The notes beneath the pieces are model-generated. The model worked only from the letters and a program-made list of their open reading frames with translations, was not told where the DNA came from and made no database searches. DNA of 6,050 nucleotides from Solobacterium sp. GTDB taxonomy: Bacteria > Bacillota_I > Bacilli_A > Erysipelotrichales > Erysipelotrichaceae. Shown in pieces: positions 1 to 5,236 of this stretch. Each line of letters opens with the position of its first letter. The stretch's first letter is position 1. The position numbers and the translations under genes are program-made. Location of the stretch: the NCBI GenBank assembly GCA_017543005.1, contig JAFWEA010000025.1, positions 1-6,050 of the forward strand. The letters run 5' to 3'.

Positions 1-392
1 ACGTTGATATACGGCCGGAACAGCCGGGTGTTGTTCAGGGTCACATAGAAATTCGCATTGATGATCGGGAATCTTGCGCACTTCTCCAGAAACAGCAGGT
101 GCGCCAGGCCGTAATCCACTTCATGATTGCCGACCGTGGTCACATCCGGCGACAGCAGGTTCATCAGTTCAATGGTCGAAAGACCCATGTATTCACTGTC
201 GATGACCGAACCACGGAACATATCACCGCCATTGGCGTAGATCACATTCTTTTCGCGTCTGCGTACATCCTGTATATAGCCGGACAGCCTGGCCAGACCA
301 CCCGTTTCCTTTCCGTCTGTGCCGATATGCGGCAGGAAATCGCCGTGCATGTCGTTGGAGTGCAGCAGTGTCAGTTTCCTGTAACGATCCAT
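1..392 (-). CDS. 5'-nucleotidase/UshA-family metallophosphatase, N-terminal part (cut by left edge)
   Basis: This is the first 130 codons of a calcineurin-like metallophosphatase of the 5'-nucleotidase family, whose members hydrolyse nucleotides or nucleotide sugars using two divalent metals. Visible motifs are LLHSNDMHG (residues 9-17), NGGDMFRG (54-61) and VGNHEVDYG (87-95). The predicted metal ligands D14, H16, D57 and N89 have the same spacing as D41, H43, D84 and N116 of E. coli UshA as I recall them. H90 and D93 would be the catalytic dyad. The start is well supported: AAAGGAGG lies at 408-401, eight bases before the ATG. There is no signal peptide, because the catalytic strand begins at about residue 7. 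The enzyme is therefore probably cytosolic, like B. subtilis YunD rather than periplasmic UshA. The other metal histidines and the C-terminal substrate domain lie beyond the window, so the exact substrate cannot be assigned. The family call is firm. Confidence 0.88.
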   Translation of the reverse strand, partial: MDRYRKLTLLHSNDMHGDFLPHIGTDGKETGGLARLSGYIQDVRRREKNVIYANGGDMFRGSVIDSEYMGLSTIELMNLLSPDVTTVGNHEVDYGLAHLLFLEKCARFPIINANFYVTLNNTRLFRPYIN

Positions 393-420
393 GAAAAGAA
401 CCTCCTTTCAGGGCAATTTC

Positions 421-426
421 ATTATA
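421..426 (-). promoter_or_regulatory. -10 element of the promoter for the nucleotidase gene
   Basis: Read on the minus strand this is a perfect TATAAT, about 28 bases upstream of the nucleotidase ATG and 12 bases upstream of its Shine-Dalgarno sequence. The implied leader would be only about 20 nt. No good -35 hexamer is seen 16-18 bp upstream, where the sequence is GC-rich. The site is supported by position and the -10 match only. Confidence 0.5.
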
Positions 427-519
427 TCGGAGCACAGGCCGGGCTGACCCCACCCGTCAGGGCAGGTTTGCCCCTCCGATTTAAGAATTACCCGCTTTTT
501 CCTTTTAATAGAGATCATG

Positions 520-525
520 TATAAT
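520..525 (+). promoter_or_regulatory. -10 element of the promoter for recU-PBP
   Basis: A perfect TATAAT preceded directly by TG lies 23 bases upstream of the recU ATG. The implied start site near 531-533 leaves a leader of about 17 nt that still contains the AGGAG at 538-542. The expected -35 region (about 496-502) is a T-rich run with no clear TTGACA match. The -10 is framed by the 6-bp inverted repeat GAGATC (511-516) / GATCTC (527-532), which could be an operator or chance. Confidence 0.55.
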
Positions 526-548
526 AGATCTCATGACAGGAGATCACC

Positions 549-1133
549 ATGGTAAACTATCCTGACGGCCGCAAAGCCCGCCCGGCAGAACACAAGACCG
601 GAGCCGGCGGCCGCGGCATGGAGCTGGAAAAGGAAATCAATCAGACCAATACGTATTATCTGGATACGGACCGGGCTGTCATTCATAAAAAACCAACCCC
701 GGTAACCATCGTCAAGGTGGATTACCCGATGCGCAGTGCCGCAAAAATAACCGAAGCCTACTTCAAGGTGCCCAGCACCACGGACTATAACGGTATCTAC
801 CGCGGAAAATACCTGGATTTTGAAGCCAAGGAATGTGCCTCAAAGACCTCGTTTCCGATCAAATCCATCCATGAGCATCAGATTCGCCATCTCGACAGTG
901 TCATCCGGCACGGGGCCATTGCCTTTGTCATCGTGCGCTTCACGGTCTATGGCGAAACCTACTATATCGATGCCGGGGAAATGAACAGCTATATCCGCAC
1001 CTGCGGCCGCAGTTCCATCCCCTACCGCTGGTTTCAGGAACATGGCATCCTGATCCCATACAACTATGTCAAGCCGGTCGACTATCTGCAGATCGTCGAT
1101 GAGCGCTTCTTCAAGGAGAATGCGAATGACTAA
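549..1133 (+). CDS. recU: RecU Holliday junction resolvase
   Basis: RecU resolves Holliday junctions during homologous recombination and chromosome segregation in Bacillota, working with RuvAB and RecA. The 194-residue product is close to the usual ~200. It shows the family's opening YPDG (residues 4-7), GRGMELE (21-27), VIHKKPTPV (44-52) and the nuclease core STTDYNGIY (76-84) followed by LDFEAKE (89-95). The predicted catalytic residues D79, E92 and K94, with R62 in MRSAAK, match the spacing of D88, E101, K103 and R71 of the B. subtilis enzyme as I recall it. HEHQIRHL (108-115) is the conserved helix after the core. The ATG follows AGGAG (538-542) by six bases, and the conserved N-terminus starts there. 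It is the first gene of a two-gene operon. Its last codons contain the ribosome binding site of the downstream PBP gene and overlap that gene by 8 bp. The protein appears intact. Confidence 0.96.
   Translation: MVNYPDGRKARPAEHKTGAGGRGMELEKEINQTNTYYLDTDRAVIHKKPTPVTIVKVDYPMRSAAKITEAYFKVPSTTDYNGIYRGKYLDFEAKECASKTSFPIKSIHEHQIRHLDSVIRHGAIAFVIVRFTVYGETYYIDAGEMNSYIRTCGRSSIPYRWFQEHGILIPYNYVKPVDYLQIVDERFFKENAND
1113..1119 (+). promoter_or_regulatory. Ribosome binding site that fixes the PBP start
   Basis: AAGGAGA lies inside the 3' end of recU. It is six bases from the ATG at 1126 but touches the alternative in-frame ATG at 1120, so 1126 is the better start. A still longer in-frame reading back to 1066 lies wholly within recU and has no family-like sequence. 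Confidence 0.75.
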
Positions 1134-3948
1134 GAAAAAACGCAGAAGAACCCGCCGTACGCCGCGGAAACTGAATAAACGCAATCTGATCACCCTGATC
1201 CTGGTCGTGCTGGTCTTCTTTGAACTGGCCGGGACCGCCGGCGGTCTGATCATGGTTGGCTCCATGCTGAGGGACAAGCCGGAGCTGGAAGTCGATGATT
1301 TCTTTTCCGCCGAATCGTCCCATATCTTCGACAAGGACGGCAACCAGATCGCCGATATCGGCACCCAGCTGCGGGAAAACATCACCTACAACGAGATGTC
1401 GGAAGCGGTCATCGACTGCTTTCTGGCGGTGGAAGACAGCCGCTACTTCAAGCATGATGGCTTTGACATGCCGCGTTTCATCAAGGCAGCCCTGGTCAAC
1501 GTCAAGAACATCCTGACCCATAACAATTCCCGTGAAGGTGGTTCCACCTTCACCATGCAGCTGGTCAAGGTCACCTACTTCCAGAATGACGAGACCGGGG
1601 AAACCCGCTCCAAGGATATTGAGTACAAGGTCGAGCAGATTGCCCTGGCCCGCGAACTGGAACGCCGCTCCAACAAGAAGGCCATCTTCGAGATGTACCT
1701 GAACAAGCTGAACTTCGGCGGCACCGGCAATATCCGCGGCATCGAGATGGCAGCCCAGTACTACTATGGCAAACATGCGGGTGAGCTGAACCTGCCGGAA
1801 GCGGCCATGCTGGCCGGCGTCATCAACTCCCCCTACTGGTATGATCCGCACAATTATCTGGACTATGCGACCAGAAGACGCAATACCGTGCTCTATCAGC
1901 TCATGAACCACGGCTACATCACCAAGAACGAATACAACCTGGCCCTGGCCGTCAACGTGGAAGACACGCTGATTGACCCGATGAGCCAGAAAGCCGGCGG
2001 CCGGGCCTATGCCTATCAGTCCTATATCGACTCAGTCATCGAAGAAGCCGAGAAGCTGACCGGCATGGATCCCTACAACGTCGCCATGGACATCTACACC
2101 TACATGGATCCGAAGGTCCAGCAGGTCATGGATGACATCCAGGCCGGCAACTACGAAGAAGTTGTTTTCCCGGATGACCTGATGGAAATCGCGATGATCT
2201 CGGAGAACAACCAGACCGGTGAGATCGTGGCCATCGGCGGCGGGCGCAACTATGGCCGCGGCGGGTCGATGCTGCTGAACCATGCGACCAATCAGTACAA
2301 GCAGCCCGGTTCCAGCGTCAAGCCGTTCCTGGACTATGCCCTGGCCTTCGAATACCTTGGCTGGGCTACCAGTCATGTCGTAACCGACCGGCCGATCATG
2401 TACGCCGGTACGAATATCATCATCAAGAATGCCAACAACAGTTACTACGGTCAGATGCCGCTGGAGGATGCCGTCGGTCTCTCGCTGAACACCCCGGCCA
2501 TCCAGGCATTGCAGGATGTCATCAACACTGCCGGCTGGCAGACTGTTGTCAACTATGTCACCAACCTGGGCTTCTCACAGGTTTCGGAAGATAACTTCGA
2601 TATCGGCTTTGCCATCGGCGGTTCGAACTTCACCTGCAGTGCCAAGGAACTGATGGCCGCCCACGCTGTCCTGATGAACGGCGGCAATTACATCGAACCG
2701 CATACGATTTCCCGCATTGAGTACCGCATCGGGACCCAGGAACCGGTGGTGCCGCAGTACATTCCGAAGAATGTCCTGACCCCGCAGGCAGCGTATCTCG
2801 CAGCCAGCCTGATGTATACAGCCGTAAACAAGAACTATCAGAACTACCTGCAGATCCTGATTCGGAACTATCCGGTGTACGGCAAGACCGGGACAACCGA
2901 CTGGGGTTCCGAAGGCCTGCAGTATAACATCCCGCAGGGTGCCTCCAAGGACAAGTGGATGGTCTCCGAAACCAGCCAGTATACAACTGCTGTCTGGGTC
3001 GGCTACGAAAAAGGCATCAAGGATCAGAACACATACTTCACCAATGCCAAGGCGGCCCTGAATATCCCCGGCAACATCTCAAGCCTGCTGGTCAGTGCCC
3101 TGAATGATGACATCAATCCGCCGGAAGTCCCTCGGCCGGACGGCATCTCGGGAATCTCCCACATCATAGCGACATTCCCCTATGCCTCGCCTGTGGAAGG
3201 CATGGAAGGCAGCCTGATTGCCTACGGTCTCATCAAGAGCGACAAAGCTAATCTGGTGACGGCTGAACAGGAACCGGTGGAAACATTGAATTCCTTCAAT
3301 GCGACCTATAACAATGACGGCACCGTATCCTTCGAATGGGCGCCGTATCCGAATCCCGAAAAACTGGAAGTGGCCCCGGATACGATGGATATCAGCCTGT
3401 ATTCCGGCGAGAACTGCCTGGTCTATGCAGAAGGCCGCAGGATGTTTGACTACAGCTGGCTGTTCGGCCCGATCCAGTACAAGGTACGGGTTTCCCAGGC
3501 CGGTGAGGTCAAGGGTGTTGTCGTCAGTGATACGGAAGCCAAGACCGAAGGCATGGATCTGCTGGCCGGCATGGATACCGAGGCCTGCGGCTATTATGCC
3601 TATGAAAACGATGCCCAGCAGTCCAACGAAATCTGCGTGAACTTCCGCACGCCGGATGAACCGGAAGGAGATAAACCAGAGCCGGAACCGGAACAGACCG
3701 CAGAGCCGGAACCGCAGCCGGATACAACGCCGGAACCGCAGGCAGACAGCAGCATTACAATCGGCAGCGTCGGTGATGTGAACAGCGCCGTGGAATGGTG
3801 CAATGCCAACGGCATCAGCACAACCCAGGACTACAACATCGGCGTCGGTTCCTTCGTGTTCTACTACAACGGCAACGAACGCAAGGAACCCGGTGAAACC
3901 GTCGCTGACAGGTCTCTGCTGAGACTGGTATACAACAACGGAGAGTGA
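1126..3948 (+). CDS. ponA: Class A penicillin-binding protein (bifunctional transglycosylase/transpeptidase, PonA type)
   Basis: This enzyme polymerises lipid II into glycan strands and cross-links their peptides on the outer face of the membrane. The 940-residue product has a very basic cytoplasmic tail (1-20) and one membrane anchor (about 21-45). The glycosyltransferase 51 domain shows EDSRYFKH (103-110, catalytic E103), GGSTFTMQLVK (138-148), KAIFEMYLN (185-193, second Glu E189) and LNLPEAAMLAG (221-231). The transpeptidase domain shows SSVK (396-399, nucleophile S396), SLN (453-455) and KTGT (587-590). A region at about 718-800 resembles a fibronectin type III domain. A Pro/Glu-rich linker (843-874) and a short PASTA-like tail (876-940) follow; the last assignment is inferred. 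It is coupled to recU by overlap, as in B. subtilis recU-ponA. Oddities: motif 2 has TMQ where TQQ is usual, and the C-terminus is longer than in many PBPs. No frameshift is seen. Confidence 0.95.
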   Translation: MTKKKRRRTRRTPRKLNKRNLITLILVVLVFFELAGTAGGLIMVGSMLRDKPELEVDDFFSAESSHIFDKDGNQIADIGTQLRENITYNEMSEAVIDCFLAVEDSRYFKHDGFDMPRFIKAALVNVKNILTHNNSREGGSTFTMQLVKVTYFQNDETGETRSKDIEYKVEQIALARELERRSNKKAIFEMYLNKLNFGGTGNIRGIEMAAQYYYGKHAGELNLPEAAMLAGVINSPYWYDPHNYLDYATRRRNTVLYQLMNHGYITKNEYNLALAVNVEDTLIDPMSQKAGGRAYAYQSYIDSVIEEAEKLTGMDPYNVAMDIYTYMDPKVQQVMDDIQAGNYEEVVFPDDLMEIAMISENNQTGEIVAIGGGRNYGRGGSMLLNHATNQYKQPGSSVKPFLDYALAFEYLGWATSHVVTDRPIMYAGTNIIIKNANNSYYGQMPLEDAVGLSLNTPAIQALQDVINTAGWQTVVNYVTNLGFSQVSEDNFDIGFAIGGSNFTCSAKELMAAHAVLMNGGNYIEPHTISRIEYRIGTQEPVVPQYIPKNVLTPQAAYLAASLMYTAVNKNYQNYLQILIRNYPVYGKTGTTDWGSEGLQYNIPQGASKDKWMVSETSQYTTAVWVGYEKGIKDQNTYFTNAKAALNIPGNISSLLVSALNDDINPPEVPRPDGISGISHIIATFPYASPVEGMEGSLIAYGLIKSDKANLVTAEQEPVETLNSFNATYNNDGTVSFEWAPYPNPEKLEVAPDTMDISLYSGENCLVYAEGRRMFDYSWLFGPIQYKVRVSQAGEVKGVVVSDTEAKTEGMDLLAGMDTEACGYYAYENDAQQSNEICVNFRTPDEPEGDKPEPEPEQTAEPEPQPDTTPEPQADSSITIGSVGDVNSAVEWCNANGISTTQDYNIGVGSFVFYYNGNERKEPGETVADRSLLRLVYNNGE
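3676..3747 (+). repeat. Three 24-bp tandem units encoding the Pro/Glu linker of the PBP
   Basis: Three in-frame octads are encoded: PEPEPEQT, AEPEPQPD and TTPEPQAD. The 10-mer GCCGGAACCG recurs exactly at 3681, 3705 and 3729, which shows a strict 24-nt period. The repeat codes for an extended, acidic, probably disordered spacer between the FN3-like region and the C-terminal domain outside the membrane. Unit number could vary between strains by slippage or recombination (inference). Confidence 0.8.
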
Positions 3949-3972
3949 TCACTCACTCTCCGTTTTTTTTTT
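3937..3972 (+). terminator. Intrinsic terminator overlapping the PBP stop codon
   Basis: A perfect 12-bp stem (AACGGAGAGTGA at 3937-3948 with its complement at 3953-3964) has the loop TCAC and runs into ten T residues (3963-3972). The PBP stop TGA (3946-3948) is the top of the ascending arm. On the opposite strand the hairpin follows the nth stop closely but lacks a proper T run, so it should act mainly on the plus strand. Confidence 0.93.
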
Positions 3973-3983
3973 CGTATCAACTG

Positions 3984-4619
3984 TTATTCTTTCGGCAGGT
4001 TCTTGTCTTTCTCACGGCAGCCGGCGGTAAACGGACACCGGCCGCATTCCGGCTTGCGGGCATGGCAGAGATACCGGCCGAAGAAGATCATCTGATGATG
4101 GGTTTTGATCCAGCGCTCCCGCGGGATTTTTCTTCTCAGCTTCTTTTCTGTTTCGAGGACATTGTCATCCGGCTTGGCCAGGCCCAGCCGACGGGAAATC
4201 CGGTGCACATGTGTGTCCACTGCCAGCGCCGGGACGCCATAGCATTCGCTCAGGATAACATTGGCACATTTGCGCCCCACCCCCGGCAGTGATTCCAGAT
4301 CCTTCATGTTGTCCGGCACCTGGCCGTCAAAGCGCTCCATCATGCCGGCGGCCATGCCTTTGATGGCTTTGGCCTTGTTGCGGTAAAGGCCGAGCGAGGC
4401 AATGCACTGCTCGATCTCCGGCAGTTCTCCGGCAGCCAGGGCGGCCGCATCCGGATACTTCTCAAACAGCGCCGGTGTCACCCGGTTGACCGATGCGTCA
4501 GTTGTCTGCGCCGACAGCACCACAGCCACCGCCATTTCATAATTGTCCCGGTGATTCAGTTCGCAGTGCGCATCCGGGAACAGCTCATCCAGTCCTTTCA
4601 GGATCTCTTCCGTCTTCAT
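3984..4619 (-). CDS. nth: Endonuclease III (DNA glycosylase/AP lyase)
   Basis: The enzyme removes oxidised pyrimidines such as thymine glycol and cleaves the abasic site by beta-elimination, in base excision repair. The 211-residue product has the same length as E. coli Nth. Visible features are VVLSAQTTDASVN (33-45), the helix-hairpin-helix LPGVGRKCANVIL (111-123) with the lysine nucleophile K117, and AVDTHVHR (133-140) with catalytic D135. The C-terminal [4Fe-4S] cysteines C185, C192, C195 and C201 have the classic C-x6-C-x2-C-x5-C spacing, so the cluster should be present. The ATG overlaps the dnaD stop in an ATGA (4616-4619), which points to translational coupling. Only a weak purine-rich stretch precedes it. 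The gene converges on the PBP gene with 35 bp between the stops. B. subtilis has ypoC in this gap, and it is absent here. The protein appears complete. Confidence 0.97.
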   Translation of the reverse strand: MKTEEILKGLDELFPDAHCELNHRDNYEMAVAVVLSAQTTDASVNRVTPALFEKYPDAAALAAGELPEIEQCIASLGLYRNKAKAIKGMAAGMMERFDGQVPDNMKDLESLPGVGRKCANVILSECYGVPALAVDTHVHRISRRLGLAKPDDNVLETEKKLRRKIPRERWIKTHHQMIFFGRYLCHARKPECGRCPFTAGCREKDKNLPKE

Positions 4620-5155
4620 CCGGTTCTGCCCTCTTCAATCATTTCCGGTGTGCAGCCCTTCTGCAGCCAGGCATTCAGCACCGATTCCACATAGCCGATA
4701 TTCTTCTTCTGATAGCCGCTGGCTTCCCGCAGGGCATAGAGAATCATGCGCCGGTCCGTCGTCCGGTTCCAGTCGCTGATCTTCTGCATTTCCTTCTGGG
4801 TCAGTGGGCGGCCGAATTCGGTCTCAAAGACATCAAACAGCGGTGTGTCAAGGATCCGCTGATCCCGCGCGGTGTCCGTCTCAAACAGTCCGTCCAGCAG
4901 AAACCGGACACCCTGGCTGGAGGCCCTGATTTCCAGATACTTGCGGGCGCACAGCACCGATATGACCTGATCCACTTCAGCCGTGGACCAGCCGGTCTTC
5001 CGGTGCAGCAGATCCAGGGAAATCTCCTGCTGATGTTCATTCAGAAAATCAATCAGCAGGACAATGATCACTTCTTTCTCGCTGAGGCCGAGCACCTCCA
5101 GCTGATCCAGAATCCAGTCCCGGTGACTGACATAACGCTGTTCATACCACTTCAT
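4616..5155 (-). CDS. dnaD: DnaD-family replication initiation/restart protein
   Basis: DnaD remodels DNA and, with DnaB and DnaI, helps load the replicative helicase at oriC and at stalled forks in Bacillota. The 179-residue product has an N-terminal winged-helix region (about 10-90), containing LSEKEVIIVLLI (24-35), a recognition-helix-like segment WSTAEVDQVISVLCARKYL (56-74) and a wing ending FLLDGLF (85-91). The C-terminal DnaD domain (about 105-167) starts FETEFGRPLTQKE (110-122) and ends with YVESVLNAWLQKG (155-167), a form of the family's YIxxILxxW signature. The product is shorter than the ~230 residues of B. subtilis DnaD, mostly through a short C-terminal tail after the signature. 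The ATG at 5155 has GGGAG (5168-5164) eight bases upstream. Its position ahead of nth and facing recU-ponA matches the B. subtilis dnaD locus, which strengthens the call over a generic phage-type DnaD protein. Confidence 0.88.
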   Translation of the reverse strand: MKWYEQRYVSHRDWILDQLEVLGLSEKEVIIVLLIDFLNEHQQEISLDLLHRKTGWSTAEVDQVISVLCARKYLEIRASSQGVRFLLDGLFETDTARDQRILDTPLFDVFETEFGRPLTQKEMQKISDWNRTTDRRMILYALREASGYQKKNIGYVESVLNAWLQKGCTPEMIEEGRTG

Positions 5156-5178
5156 AAAATCAACTCCCGTGTTTTTTT

Positions 5179-5208
5179 ATTATATGTCAGAAAGACAGCT
5201 GGCGCCAA
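5179..5208 (-). promoter_or_regulatory. Promoter for dnaD-nth
   Basis: On the minus strand a perfect TATAAT (5184-5179) lies 18 bp downstream of TTGGCG (5208-5203), which matches four of six bases of the -35 consensus. Transcription would start near 5172, about 17 nt before the dnaD ATG, leaving the GGGAG ribosome binding site in the leader. The two T residues that begin the -35 are also the last two of the preceding gene's terminator T run. Confidence 0.65.
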
Positions 5209-5232
5209 AAAAAGGATCCTTTCGGATCCTTT
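5207..5232 (-). terminator. Intrinsic terminator of the F420-ligase-like gene
   Basis: Read on the minus strand, AAAGGATCC (5232-5224), loop GAAA (5223-5220) and GGATCCTTT (5219-5211) form a perfect 9-bp stem closed by a GNRA tetraloop. A run of seven T residues spans 5213-5207. It begins four bases after the stop codon at 5239-5237. It separates this gene from dnaD-nth, which has its own promoter. Confidence 0.9.
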
Positions 5233-5236
5233 ATGA

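Noticed and set aside
444..460. Inverted repeat CTGAC/GTCAG with a 7-base loop in the divergent intergenic region
   Set aside because: The arms are only 5 bp, there is no T run, and it lies upstream of the nucleotidase -10, so it is no terminator. Chance occurrence is likely.
99..524. 141-codon plus-strand open frame at the left edge
   Set aside because: The opposite strand encodes intact metallophosphatase motifs with a strong ribosome binding site. The plus frame has no family features and runs through the promoter region.
1066..1125. Extended 960-residue version of the PBP starting at 1066
   Set aside because: The extra 20 residues lie wholly within recU and have no good ribosome binding site. 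AAGGAGA at 1113-1119 places the start at 1126.
840..1385. 181-codon minus-strand open frame across the recU-PBP junction
   Set aside because: It spans two conserved plus-strand genes and is low-complexity in composition (Ser- and Arg-rich); it is a shadow frame.
1111..1911. 266-codon open frame on the minus strand inside the PBP gene
   Set aside because: It lies opposite the clearly coding GT51 domain, has no recognisable motif or ribosome binding site, and is explained by the GC-biased third positions of the plus-strand gene.
4493..5236. 247-codon plus-strand open frame opposite nth/dnaD
   Set aside because: It is antisense to dnaD and the start of nth, whose catalytic and signature motifs are clear, and it crosses the dnaD promoter and the upstream terminator.
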